A DNA stretch of 36,266 nucleotides from Ignavibacteria bacterium (GCA_013204605.1 JABMNI010000008.1:1-36266), one strand, 5' to 3'; numbered from the stretch's first letter, positions 15,728 to 24,060 are shown. Translations and numbers: made by a program. The notes: generated from the sequence alone by a model not told the origin.

Positions 15728-16813
15728 ATGAAATTTCAAATCGTAACACTTGCGTTAGCCGCGTCACTTTTTGTGTCTTGTTCGAACACCACAACCACGC
15801 CGGTAGAGCCCCCTAAATACGATGCCACGCCCTACTCTTTTGATGCAAAGGGGCTTCCTGTTCCAAAGTTGCCGGTAGATAATGCATTGACGCAACAAAA
15901 AGTGGAACTGGGAAGAATGCTGTTTCACGAAACGATGCTCAGCAAGGATAACACGCAAGCCTGCGCCAGTTGCCACAAACAAGCCGATGGCTTTAGTGAT
16001 ATCCGCCAGTTCAGTATTGGCGTACAGGGTCTGCCAGGCAAACGCCAAGCCATGCCGATTTTTAACATGGCGTGGCACACTGACGGATTTTTCTGGGATG
16101 GCCGCGCACCGTTGTTACGCGACCAAGCACTGCGTCCAATTCAAGATGTGTTAGAGATGAACGAAACGCTCCCCAACGTAATCAAAAAACTAAGCGACAC
16201 CGAGAAGTACCGGTTTCAATTTATTCGCGCCTTTGGTAACGACACAATTAACGAGCTAAAAATCTCGCTTGCGTTGGAACAGTTTATGTTGACGATTGTT
16301 AGTGGCAACAGCAAGTTCGACAAAATGAACAGAGGCCAGACAGTGTTCACTGACCAAGAGGAACGCGGACGCAAACTATTCTTTACCGAGTTCGATCCGA
16401 TGAATAAGGTGAAGGGGGCTGAGTGTTTCCACTGTCATGGAGGAACAAATTTTACAAACAACAATTACATAAACAATGGTCTTGATGACGATGCCGGAAT
16501 TACGGATCTCGGCAGATACGAAGTAACAAAGGTAAAACGCGATTGGGCAACCTTCAAGGTGCCATCTTTGCGCAACGTTGCACTCACGCCGCCCTATATG
16601 CACGATGGCAGGCTAGCAAGTTTAGAAGAAGTAGTAGATCACTACGCCACTGGCGTAAAGAAATCGATTAGTGTTGATTTTCAAATGCAATACAACCTGC
16701 AGCCCGGCGGATTAAAGTTGAGTGAGCAAGACAAAGATGATTTAGTTGCATTTTTAAATACACTTACCGATGCCGACCTCGCCGCAAATACAGCATTCGG
16801 TGCTCCGAAATAA
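15728..16813 (+). CDS. Second diheme cytochrome c peroxidase-like lipoprotein
   Basis: 361 residues from ATG 15728; the longer in-frame reading from 15668 adds 20 residues before the signal peptide. Lipobox FVSC18 follows a classic n/h region (MKFQIVTLALAASLF). Heme sites are C79-A-S-C-H83 and C233-F-H-C-H237. Conserved family segments include VELGRMLFHETMLSKDN, HTDGFFWDGRAPLLRDQAL and FKVPSLRNVALTPPYMHDGR. The intact WDGRA segment resembles peroxidase-type members more than the first paralogue does, so the pair may be non-redundant. It follows the MbnH-like gene by 91 bp, probably in the same transcript. Possible roles are H2O2 reduction, or supplying oxidising equivalents to or acting beside the MbnH-like enzyme. 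Confidence 0.9.
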   Translation: MKFQIVTLALAASLFVSCSNTTTTPVEPPKYDATPYSFDAKGLPVPKLPVDNALTQQKVELGRMLFHETMLSKDNTQACASCHKQADGFSDIRQFSIGVQGLPGKRQAMPIFNMAWHTDGFFWDGRAPLLRDQALRPIQDVLEMNETLPNVIKKLSDTEKYRFQFIRAFGNDTINELKISLALEQFMLTIVSGNSKFDKMNRGQTVFTDQEERGRKLFFTEFDPMNKVKGAECFHCHGGTNFTNNNYINNGLDDDAGITDLGRYEVTKVKRDWATFKVPSLRNVALTPPYMHDGRLASLEEVVDHYATGVKKSISVDFQMQYNLQPGGLKLSEQDKDDLVAFLNTLTDADLAANTAFGAPK

Positions 16814-16867
16814 ACTCGCACTACATCCAAAAACAGGCAACCCGATGTTGACAACATGTAGTCGACT

Positions 16868-17263
16868 TTACTGTGAATCTTTTGATTGTGAATTCTTGGT
16901 GTAGCTCGCCATTTCCTCGCGTAGGTGTTGCACTTCGCTCTGTAAAGTTTGAACCTGGCTAACCAGTTCAGTGGATTGGTCAGGGGGCTTTGGGGTTCTT
17001 GTTGTGGTGCCTATTCCAAGCAGCAACCAATCAATGCTAATACTGTGTTCCCGGGACAAATACAGCAGTAATTCAACTCCCACATTCACCTTGCCGGTAA
17101 TTACTCGAGATATGTACGATCGGGTCAAACCACTGCCACGGGCTATATCAGCGCCCGACAGACGCAGCATATTTTGCACGTACACAAAACGCTCATTTAT
17201 TTGACCTCTAACTCCCTCCACGTGTGGAAAAGAAGCGGGTCTTTGTTTATTATTAGTTGACAC
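16868..17263 (-). CDS. XRE-family helix-turn-helix regulator with coiled-coil tail
   Basis: 131 residues. Residues about 20-80 form an XRE/lambda-repressor-like domain (VYVQNMLRLSGADIARGSGL, then TRSYISRVITGKVNVGVELL and SISIDWLLLGIG). Residues about 95-125 (ELVSQVQTLQSEVQHLREEM) are a short coiled coil that should dimerise it. The GTG start itself lies in a GTGTCAAC element, and GTTGAC boxes at 17256 and 17277 surround the start, suggesting autorepression. It is divergent from another small DNA-binding-like gene across 177 bp and convergent with the peroxidase gene. Its target is unknown. Confidence 0.85.
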   Translation of the reverse strand: MSTNNKQRPASFPHVEGVRGQINERFVYVQNMLRLSGADIARGSGLTRSYISRVITGKVNVGVELLLYLSREHSISIDWLLLGIGTTTRTPKPPDQSTELVSQVQTLQSEVQHLREEMASYTKNSQSKDSQ

Positions 17264-17282
17264 TATGTTGCTTATGGTTGAC
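17256..17282. promoter_or_regulatory. Paired GTTGAC boxes at the XRE gene start
   Basis: GTTGAC at 17256-17261 and 17277-17282, 21 bp apart (two helical turns), overlap and precede the GTG start of the XRE gene. They are the reverse complement of the GTCAAC boxes at the other end of the same intergenic region. A regulator site is inferred. Confidence 0.55.
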
Positions 17283-17377
17283 TATATTTGATAGAGACGG
17301 TCCATTGGTTACTCGTAACACGCTGAATCCACTGCTTGTAAATGCTATCAGGACGGTAAGTCTTGATAATTCATTGT

Positions 17378-17424
17378 GTTAACTATATGTAACAATGTCA
17401 ACAGCACGTCAACTATTTGTCAAC
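17378..17424. promoter_or_regulatory. Helically phased GTCAAC operator array
   Basis: GTCAAC occurs at 17397, 17408 and 17419, exactly 11 bp apart, with a GTTAAC 19 bp further upstream at 17378. The array ends 16 bp before the GTG start of the 79-residue gene. Identical half-sites one helical turn apart on one face of the DNA fit cooperative repressor binding. Confidence 0.65.
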
Positions 17425-17440
17425 AATTTAGTGCAAACTC

Positions 17441-17680
17441 GTGGCTTCTTCAACTGATGCTGCATTTAAATCGCTTTGCGATTTGATGGACACCACTCCA
17501 TTCAACAAAAATCCATACCGAGGCATCCTTACCCGGGTTGGAGAAGCTATAGGGTACAAAGGCGGTAGGCGCTCCGTTTATCAGGCAATTAAAGTAAACC
17601 GTCAACCAAGCGTAATGATTGCAGTAGCCAAGGAGATCCGCGAAATCGAAGAGCAAATGACAAAGGCCTTGCAACGCTGA
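17441..17680 (+). CDS. Small putative DNA-binding protein
   Basis: 79 residues from a GTG start, the only plausible one after the operator array. The central part (RVGEAIGYKGGRRSVYQAIK followed by VNRQPSVMIAVAKEIREIEE) looks like a compact helix-turn-helix with a helical tail, similar in size to Cro-type regulators. No family is recognised. With the divergent XRE gene it makes a two-regulator module sharing GTCAAC boxes. A GC-rich repeat starts 8 bp after its stop. It could be the product of a small mobile or phage-derived switch; no other phage genes are near. Confidence 0.6.
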   Translation: MASSTDAAFKSLCDLMDTTPFNKNPYRGILTRVGEAIGYKGGRRSVYQAIKVNRQPSVMIAVAKEIREIEEQMTKALQR

Positions 17681-17687
17681 TTATCAT

Positions 17688-17750
17688 GCCGGGGAAGAAG
17701 CCGGTTGGCCGGGGAACTTTGGCCGGGGAAGAAGCCGGTTGGCCGGGGAA
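17688..17750 (+). repeat. GC-rich CCGGGGAA intergenic repeat, copy 2
   Basis: Two 34-bp units, each made of GCCGGGGAAGAAGCCGGTTG and GCCGGGGAAC plus a short linker, start 8 bp after the 79-residue gene. CCGGTTGGCCGG inside the unit can pair with itself. The same modules in reverse orientation form the left end of the window. A short hairpin AACAGC-TCAGAG-GCTGTT follows at 17752-17769. Confidence 0.85.
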
Positions 17751-17799
17751 CAACAGCTCAGAGGCTGTTAAATCGAGAAATAACGCTATTTTATAGGTT

Positions 17800-18375
17800 A
17801 TGCGAACTGTCCTTTTCTTGTTCTTTTGCGTTTGTACAACAACCGTGTTAGCTCAGGGTGATACCTGCGTTAAACAGTTGTGGGCGAACCTACCTATTGG
17901 CGAGAAAGAGCTCTTGAGCGTTAAGACAACTTGGCCCATTGCATCGGCGGTGGCCGAGGGCACGAGGAAGGATGCGTTTTTACGGAGCACGGGCTACACA
18001 AACCCAGAAGGGGCGTTGCCACAAAATGTGGTTGTGTTAGTCATTTCAAGCTGTGGCAGCAACGGTAGAACACTCGAGCTTGTGTATGTGAAAGGTCAGG
18101 AAGGCGAGCGAGATGAAAACGTGTACTTGGTTAGCTGGATTGGAGACAGTGTTGCGTCGAGGTCATTGATTGCCAGCCTACAAACAACGTGCGAGTTTAC
18201 GTTCTTGCGTGCTTGTCAGGTCGACGCTAACGGGAGTCTAATTATTCAACAGCTACAACATAATTTTAATTGCGAAACCGACGAGTTTATCAAGACAGAT
18301 ACATTGCCATCCTTCGTGGTGGTTTTAATAGAAGACAAAGAAATTCAAGAAATAGTTGAAGAGTTAAAAGAATGA
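17800..18375 (+). CDS. Secreted protein of unknown function coupled to a metalloprotease
   Basis: 191 residues with a signal peptide (MRTVLFLFFCVCTTTVLAQ). The mature protein has five to six Cys (DTCVKQ, SSCGS, TTCEF, RACQ, FNCET) likely to form disulfides, and an acidic C-terminus (IEDKEIQEIVEELKE). No family is recognised. Its stop overlaps the start of the next gene in an ATGA, so the two are translationally coupled. A small secreted protein fixed to a protease gene could be an inhibitor, chaperone or substrate, but the sequence does not show which. No T9SS domain is present. Confidence 0.75.
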   Translation: MRTVLFLFFCVCTTTVLAQGDTCVKQLWANLPIGEKELLSVKTTWPIASAVAEGTRKDAFLRSTGYTNPEGALPQNVVVLVISSCGSNGRTLELVYVKGQEGERDENVYLVSWIGDSVASRSLIASLQTTCEFTFLRACQVDANGSLIIQQLQHNFNCETDEFIKTDTLPSFVVVLIEDKEIQEIVEELKE

Positions 18376-21300
18376 AACATTACCACCTGCGAGTTTTACT
18401 GAGCCTTGTGCTTTTGTGCTGCATTGTTTGCACGCTGAGTGCGCAGCAGCAGTTACAGTTATTTACACCATCGAATAAACCGATGGAAGTGCAGTTACAT
18501 CACGCGGCGGAATTCATCAAGGTTGATCGCGGAGTGTTTGCATCAGCACAAACTTTATCGGTAGGTCAAATGATTCGGGTCACGGTTCCTCTGCCGGACC
18601 ACGGCAACGTTACCGCTGTCGTTTCGAAATTCGAAGTTTTTTCAAGCACAGCTACCATTATTGCCGAGACAAAAAATGGAAAGGTAAATGTGGCGCGTCC
18701 TGTTAGTTTACTACTTCGAGGGTTCATTCCATCGATACCTGGATCGTACATCATGCTTGCTGTGTATTCAGATTGGTGCACAGGTTATATCAGTGTTCCG
18801 AGCGGTACAGAAACTAAGCGGTATTTGGTAAGCCCCCTAAAAGAAATTGGCAACACTGAAGGGGGCATTGCAGGGCAGACAATGATTGTGTACGATGAGT
18901 TTTACGGAGTGCATCCGCAGGCTTGGCATTGCGCGGTTACTGATGAGGGAGTTGTGCAACCGCGAAAGAAAAATGGGGCAGCGCAAACGCAGGCAACCTA
19001 TGCAAACGTTGAACTAGCTATCGAAGCTGATTATGATATGTACTTAGATCATGGTGGGAACACCACCAAAACAACGGAGTATGCCGAGGCAGTTGTGGCT
19101 GCTTCGAGCGCTATTTATTCACGGGATGTGAATGCTTCGTTCACGATTGTGTACTATAAGCTTTGGACAGTAGCAGATCCGTATACGGGTACAACATCAA
19201 GCACCTTGTTATCGCAATACCGAACATATTGGCGCAACAACAACAATGGAATTGCGCGAGATATTTCAACGTTATTGAGCGGAATAAATAGTATTGGTGG
19301 AGTTGCATATTTGGATGGAATGTGCGGAACAAATCAAGGGTATTCAATCTGCGGTTTGAATAATAACATTACGTATCCTGCTACGGGATATGCTTGGGAC
19401 ACCGATGTGGTTTCGCACGAATTAGGACACAACATTGGGTCGCCCCACACGCACTCGTGCACGTGGTCGCCAGCTATCGATTCTTGCTATGCAGCTGAGG
19501 GCAGTTGTTTTTCTGGAACGAAGGCGCGCCAAGGTACTGTAATGTCGTACTGTCACCTAACCACATTTGGCACCAGTTTAGAATTTCATCCAACGGTGCA
19601 AACGCTATTGAAAAGTAAACTGCAGGGTGGTGCCTGTGTAGCCATGATAGCAGCTACCACTGTTAACGCCGGTAAGGATACCACCATTTGCAATGGCGCT
19701 TCGGTTCAGTTAACTGCAACAGTTTCAGGTGGCGTATCGCCGTACACATTTGTGTGGACGCCAACCACGGGCATGACGGGATCAACAACGGCAACACCAA
19801 CGGTTACGCCCACAGTTACAACATCATACATAGTTGAAGCAAGAGACAAGAACAGCGTATTGGCAAAAGACACGGTAAAAGTCACCGTCAATTCGTTGAT
19901 TACCATTGCAATGCCCGGCAAAGACTCCATTTGCGCCGGCACCGTCCGCGCCTACACCTCATCTGTAGTTGGCGGCACACTTCCGTATACTTTTTCATGG
20001 CGTCAAGACACCAGCACCTACGTTACAACATCAGCATCAATCACGTTTGCACCTCAAAAAACTGGAATGCTTTATTTAACCGCCACCGATGCAAAGGGTT
20101 GCAAAAGGACCGACAGTGTAAACATTAAGGTGTTTGAAAAACCAATTGTCTCAATCACAAACAACGATCAGTTACTCTGTCCAAGTACACTTACCACCTT
20201 GGAAGCCGTGCCTACGGCTGGTAGAGCCCCCTTCACATATACATGGTACGAGAACACTTTTAGGGTAGCCAATACGCTTCCGCAACACGTTTCGGTGCCC
20301 GCCACCACAACTACGTATCGAGTGATTATCGTGGATTTAAATGGTTGCGCTGACACGGCTGAACGCCAGGTCACGGTACGCAGTATTTCCGGAAAAACAA
20401 TTCCGTCAACACTTCCAATACCCAACCTAGCCGTTTGCGACGATGGATTTTCTGCTACCGTTGCAATTGAAAATACCGGCGCCGATACCATCGTGATTTC
20501 AAGTGTAAAAACAGGCACGGTGGTTGTTCAAACTTCCGATTTGCCTACAACTATTTTTCCAGGTCAACAAAAAACCATTGCAATGTTTATCAAGCCAAAT
20601 GCGGCTGGACAGATAACAGATACAATTGTATTTGCCGAATCGATTTGTAACAAAAAATTCACTACAATTTTATCGGGTAAGGTAGGGGGCTTTGTGTTAA
20701 CTAGCTCAATACCTGCAGATTTTCCCGCTACAACATTTTGTGTTACTCCTGCACCAAGACGAACGTCCGTTACGGTGTCCAACACCACGGGTCAGCCGGT
20801 TACCATGCTTACGGTTTCGTCGGCAAAATTTCCGGGACTCGTTACGTATGGCACAACCGACCTTACAATTGCACCTAATACTGTGAAGAGTGTTTTGTTA
20901 CTTGCTAATGTCTCGGTACCTGAGGGAGTTTTTAACGACACGCTGAAACTGAATTTTCTTACAGGGTCGTGTCAGTCATCACTCAATGTTCCAGCGAAGT
21001 TTACCACCACCAAACTCACCGTTTCCATTCCTGAATTAATTTCATTTGATACGGTGGCGGCGCAGAATTCGCCAAGTGTTACTAGGTCGTTTACAATACA
21101 TCCCGTTGTGACTGGATTGTCATCAGTTGTGGTGTCAGCAGTAACAATTACTCCGCCCTTCACAACCAAACTCACACCCGGCACAATTTTAACAACGAAT
21201 GCCGATAATACTTTCACGGCGCAGTTCAATCCGTCTTTGGCAACAAAGGTTGGAAACATTACAGGAACACTTACCCTGCGTTTAGACTCTTGTGGAACTG

Positions 21301-21584
21301 ACTATGCGGTCGCATTGTTTGCGAGAATTGGAATTGTTTCGGGCGTTGACACTGAAGGCGAAGATGAGTTTGATCGGATGTTGACAGTACACCATAATGA
21401 GATTGTAACGGGCGATGTAATTGCAAATCTGCGCGTACTTGATTTACGTGGCGCATTAATGTTGGAACGAAATATCGAAGGAAAATCAACGATCGATATC
21501 TCCAACATTCCGTCGGGCGTATATGTTGTTATGATTAGGCGAGATCTAGAAGTGCATTCAAGAATCATCTCACTGATACGGTAA
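18372..21584 (+). CDS. T9SS-exported M12-type metalloprotease with PKD-like domains
   Basis: 1070 residues. Signal peptide at 1-25; a beta-rich pro-region to about 190; a reprolysin-like catalytic domain at about 205-425 with H349-ELG-H353-NIG-S-P-H359 (HExxHxxGxxH zinc site) and a Met-turn VMSYCH. Two to three SprB/PKD-like repeats follow (about 430-670: GKDTTICNGASVQL, GKDSICAGTVRAY, then a third). Ig-like choice-of-anchor modules lie at about 690-985, and a T9SS type A sorting domain at the end (LRVLDLRGALMLERNIEG ... IPSGVYVVMIRR). It should be a cell-surface or released peptidase of metzincin type; substrate unknown. It is coupled to the preceding secreted protein by a 4-bp overlap. All catalytic residues appear intact. 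Confidence 0.92.
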   Translation: MKHYHLRVLLSLVLLCCIVCTLSAQQQLQLFTPSNKPMEVQLHHAAEFIKVDRGVFASAQTLSVGQMIRVTVPLPDHGNVTAVVSKFEVFSSTATIIAETKNGKVNVARPVSLLLRGFIPSIPGSYIMLAVYSDWCTGYISVPSGTETKRYLVSPLKEIGNTEGGIAGQTMIVYDEFYGVHPQAWHCAVTDEGVVQPRKKNGAAQTQATYANVELAIEADYDMYLDHGGNTTKTTEYAEAVVAASSAIYSRDVNASFTIVYYKLWTVADPYTGTTSSTLLSQYRTYWRNNNNGIARDISTLLSGINSIGGVAYLDGMCGTNQGYSICGLNNNITYPATGYAWDTDVVSHELGHNIGSPHTHSCTWSPAIDSCYAAEGSCFSGTKARQGTVMSYCHLTTFGTSLEFHPTVQTLLKSKLQGGACVAMIAATTVNAGKDTTICNGASVQLTATVSGGVSPYTFVWTPTTGMTGSTTATPTVTPTVTTSYIVEARDKNSVLAKDTVKVTVNSLITIAMPGKDSICAGTVRAYTSSVVGGTLPYTFSWRQDTSTYVTTSASITFAPQKTGMLYLTATDAKGCKRTDSVNIKVFEKPIVSITNNDQLLCPSTLTTLEAVPTAGRAPFTYTWYENTFRVANTLPQHVSVPATTTTYRVIIVDLNGCADTAERQVTVRSISGKTIPSTLPIPNLAVCDDGFSATVAIENTGADTIVISSVKTGTVVVQTSDLPTTIFPGQQKTIAMFIKPNAAGQITDTIVFAESICNKKFTTILSGKVGGFVLTSSIPADFPATTFCVTPAPRRTSVTVSNTTGQPVTMLTVSSAKFPGLVTYGTTDLTIAPNTVKSVLLLANVSVPEGVFNDTLKLNFLTGSCQSSLNVPAKFTTTKLTVSIPELISFDTVAAQNSPSVTRSFTIHPVVTGLSSVVVSAVTITPPFTTKLTPGTILTTNADNTFTAQFNPSLATKVGNITGTLTLRLDSCGTDYAVALFARIGIVSGVDTEGEDEFDRMLTVHHNEIVTGDVIANLRVLDLRGALMLERNIEGKSTIDISNIPSGVYVVMIRRDLEVHSRIISLIR

Positions 21585-21644
21585 GTTTTGCAGAGACTTT
21601 TGGATACGCTATTTATGCGTGTCGATTGATAACCCATGCCTCGT

Positions 21645-21675
21645 TAGGAATTCTTCATCTCGATTGAAATTCCTA
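21645..21675. other. Inverted repeat between protease and porin genes
   Basis: TAGGAATT (21645-21652) pairs with AATTCCTA (21668-21675) over a 15-nt loop, 12 bp before the porin ATG. No T-run follows, so it may act in the porin leader and not as the protease terminator. Confidence 0.4.
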
Positions 21676-21687
21676 AACTCAATTTGA

Positions 21688-22758
21688 ATGACAAAAACAT
21701 CCCTAAAATCAATGTTTTGTGCGGTATGTACCATTTGTTACGCAGCTTCACTTTTTGCACAAACCGGCGCAAACACACCGCCCCTTTCCATTAACGCAGT
21801 ACTCTCCACGTACTACTCAGTTAGCTCGCTAGGTGGAGGCGATCACTCGCGGAGTTACACAACCATGCCGGCGTTGGACCGTCAGATAAGTATCGATTTA
21901 GCCCTCGTAAATTTTGCGTACACATCTCCGCGGGTTTCGGCTGTTTTGGGATTGCAAGCAGGAACGTGGGCTAACGCTAATTATCTAGGGGCAGACGAAG
22001 GTTGGAAGTATGTGCACGAGGCCTCGGTGGGGATGAATATCGATTCGTCGATTTGGCTGAAGGTGGGAATTATGCCGAGTCACATTGGACAAGAGAGTTC
22101 CGTTAATAAAGACAACATGTTGTTTACGAGGTCGATGATTGCGGATGCTACGCCGTACTATTCCACTGGACTCCAAATTGGCTCGACAACTTCGAACACT
22201 TTCAAATTTTATTTCTACGTGTTGAATGGCTGGCAACGCATTACCGAAAACAACAACGATCTTTCGTTGGGAAGTCAGATAGTGTACACGCCCTCGAAAT
22301 CTGCCACCATTAATTGGTCAACCTACATTGGAAACGATGAGCCCTCGGGCACGGAATCGCGCACACGAATTCACAACGATTTGTGGTGGAGACAAGTTTT
22401 TTCGGATGCGTTCGAACTCGTGGCGGTGTTCGATGCGGCTGCAATGAAATCGCAATTCTCAAACACTGTTGACAAAGCATATTACGGCGCCCTCAAGGCA
22501 CGCTATGCGTTGTTGGATGAATTGAAAATCAATTCGCGAGTTGAATACATGCACGATCCGCATTCAATACTTACCGCTTCCACCGTCCCATTTAAAACTG
22601 TAGGGGGCTCTGTGGGTCTCGATTATTCACCAACATCTAACCTCCTCATCCGCGCCGAAGGCCGGGTGCTCCGCTCAAACCAAGAAAGTTTTCCGATCGG
22701 CGAAAACTCAAAAAGGTTGGATGCGTTTTTCACGGTCGGGATTTCGGTCTGGAACTGA
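21688..22758 (+). CDS. BBP2-like outer-membrane porin
   Basis: 356 residues with a signal peptide (about 1-24, ending SLFAQ). The mature part resembles the OmpL/BBP2 putative beta-barrel porin family: LSINAVLSTYYSVS at the start, RQISIDLALVNFAYTSPRVS, then WLKVGIMPSHIGQES and strand pairs throughout, ending in FTVGISVWN with a C-terminal aromatic pattern suited to barrel insertion. This family is typically found as general porins in Bacteroidota. It lies 103 bp after the protease gene and may be independently transcribed. A convergent repeat-rich stretch follows. Confidence 0.8.
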   Translation: MTKTSLKSMFCAVCTICYAASLFAQTGANTPPLSINAVLSTYYSVSSLGGGDHSRSYTTMPALDRQISIDLALVNFAYTSPRVSAVLGLQAGTWANANYLGADEGWKYVHEASVGMNIDSSIWLKVGIMPSHIGQESSVNKDNMLFTRSMIADATPYYSTGLQIGSTTSNTFKFYFYVLNGWQRITENNNDLSLGSQIVYTPSKSATINWSTYIGNDEPSGTESRTRIHNDLWWRQVFSDAFELVAVFDAAAMKSQFSNTVDKAYYGALKARYALLDELKINSRVEYMHDPHSILTASTVPFKTVGGSVGLDYSPTSNLLIRAEGRVLRSNQESFPIGENSKRLDAFFTVGISVWN

Positions 22759-22765
22759 TTTAGTC

Positions 22766-22892
22766 AATTACGAGTAAATTCAATTGCGAATTACGAATTA
22801 CGAATTACGAGTCTCTGAGCTCGACGGGTGGCACGTTTCGCAATTCGCAATTCGCAATTCGTAATTGTCAATTCGCAATTCGTAATTGTCAA
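22766..22892. repeat. AATTACG / AATTCGC simple-repeat hairpin
   Basis: Heptamer variants of GAATTACG run up to about 22809, and their near-complements (GCAATTC, TAATTGTCAATT) fill about 22840-22892. The two halves can fold into a long, imperfect stem around a 30-bp GC-richer centre. The stretch lies exactly between the convergent porin gene and the broken DUF547 copy and may serve as a two-way terminator. A related TTAATCC repeat lies at 30730-30765. Confidence 0.7.
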
Positions 22893-23215
22893 TTGATATT
22901 GAGTTTCCAATCGTATTCACCGTACTCAATCTTCCACTTGCTAGAATATTTAGCAAGGCTTTCGGCTACCAATGCAGGGGAGTACTTGCTAATGTATTGC
23001 ACAATCTCATCAGAGTTTGCACCAAAATCAGATGCATACCATTCAAATATTTTCGACAACGTAGCACGTTTTGTTTTGGCTTGGGTCGCCCATTTTTCGG
23101 AGAATGGAATTCTCAATCATTTCCAGCGTGTAGGTTTTACCGTCGATCTTAAATGAATATTTATCCCACACCTGACCACCCTCGATATCCATGATGGATT
23201 TTACAGGATAGCAAG
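22889..23215 (-). pseudogene. Broken DUF547 gene remnant
   Basis: Two minus-strand segments match the intact DUF547 gene at 26836-27591: KSIMDIEGGQVWDKYSFKIDGK...ILRKMGD (about 23090-23215) and KRATLSKIFEWYASDFGANS to the stop (22889-23080), in different frames. About 60 codons that hold the family's most conserved core (HFALVCAAMSCPPLR in the intact copy) are missing, with GTTTTG and GGCTTG/TCGCCC patches at the junctions that point to two deletions. The 5' half is also absent. A stretch of about 57 bp around 23104-23161 is identical to the intact gene, while other parts differ much more. The fragment marks the left border of the low-GC island. Confidence 0.85.
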
Positions 23216-23311
23216 GAATTATATATCTGTGGAGTGCCTTCATGAAATTACTTCGATCCACTTATAAGTCAGGAAAGTAATTGAAAAAGAAAAAAAGAAT
23301 TTGGAAAAGTT

Positions 23312-23322
23312 GGGGGGGGGGG
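23312..23322 (+). repeat. Poly(G) tract of 11 upstream of a secreted-protein gene
   Basis: Eleven consecutive G, preceded by an A-rich run (23284-23308), lie 73 bp before the ATG of the Cys-rich protein gene. Tracts of this length slip during replication and often control promoters of surface genes, so phase variation is possible. Length as assembled may be inexact. Confidence 0.7.
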
Positions 23323-23395
23323 TAAATTAAGAGAAAGATGGCCAGAGTCAATTGCAATAACAATCTCGGTCATTACGACCTGTTCGGAGAATAAT

Positions 23396-24058
23396 ATGCT
23401 ACGAGTACTCTTACTATTTGCAGTGCTAGTTTCAAGTACGGCAATGAATTCGCAACCTTCAATAGGGCTGCCGTGGGAGCCTCCCACAGATTTCGAACCG
23501 TGTCCGATTGTGCAAGGTGGCTGTCCTGAAGCTTGGTCGGCACTAAAATCGAAAGTGATATCAATCAGTTGCGGTGGTCAAACCTGCTCTGTCACTGTAT
23601 ATTTCAAGTGTCGTCTTGCATGCGGTTCGTTTATGGATATAAGTATTGGATGGATTGATGGCTACGGAGCATTCCTTTGCGGTCCATGCATGAGTAGTGT
23701 AAATCTGATAGAAATTGCTACTGCAAAGCTGCTTCAGTCTGGTACGTCCTTAGGTTGTCCGTTCGTATATCCGATCAATAATGACGAATGTATAACTACA
23801 TATCGAGCTCAATCTGGTGCATGTTTCGTGCAAGGGCCGAATCCATTCTCCAAGCCAATTGAATACATTCCGGAGAACTATTGGTGGCTTCCATGTAGGG
23901 GAGATGTATGCTGTGTTAGAGCTTGGCAAGTTTGTAAACGGTTTGGAGCACTGGTCGCTACACCTATTGGTGCACCTTCTTCGAATGCAAATCCAAATTG
24001 CCCGGCCCCAGATCCAGAGCACTTGGAGAACAACTGTTACAGAATATGTGGAGAATAG
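23396..24058 (+). CDS. Cysteine-rich secreted protein
   Basis: 220 residues. ATG 23396 has GGAGA 6 nt upstream. A signal peptide (MLRVLLLFAVLVSSTAMNSQ) precedes a mature part with 18 Cys, several in tight pairs (GGQTC, CGPC, GDVCC, QVCKRF), suggesting a disulfide-rich extracellular domain. No family is recognised. It starts a low-GC gene group, two bp before the next gene, and downstream of the poly(G) tract. The missing AGGGGGCT words and low GC here suggest acquired DNA. Confidence 0.7.
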   Translation: MLRVLLLFAVLVSSTAMNSQPSIGLPWEPPTDFEPCPIVQGGCPEAWSALKSKVISISCGGQTCSVTVYFKCRLACGSFMDISIGWIDGYGAFLCGPCMSSVNLIEIATAKLLQSGTSLGCPFVYPINNDECITTYRAQSGACFVQGPNPFSKPIEYIPENYWWLPCRGDVCCVRAWQVCKRFGALVATPIGAPSSNANPNCPAPDPEHLENNCYRICGE

Positions 24059-24060
24059 AA

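Noticed and set aside
16868-17680. Prophage
   Set aside because: Only two small regulators are present; no integrase, capsid, tail or lysis genes are seen.
23998-24060. Longer start for the small exported protein
   Set aside because: It would lie inside the preceding gene and put a charged stretch before a clear signal peptide at 24061.
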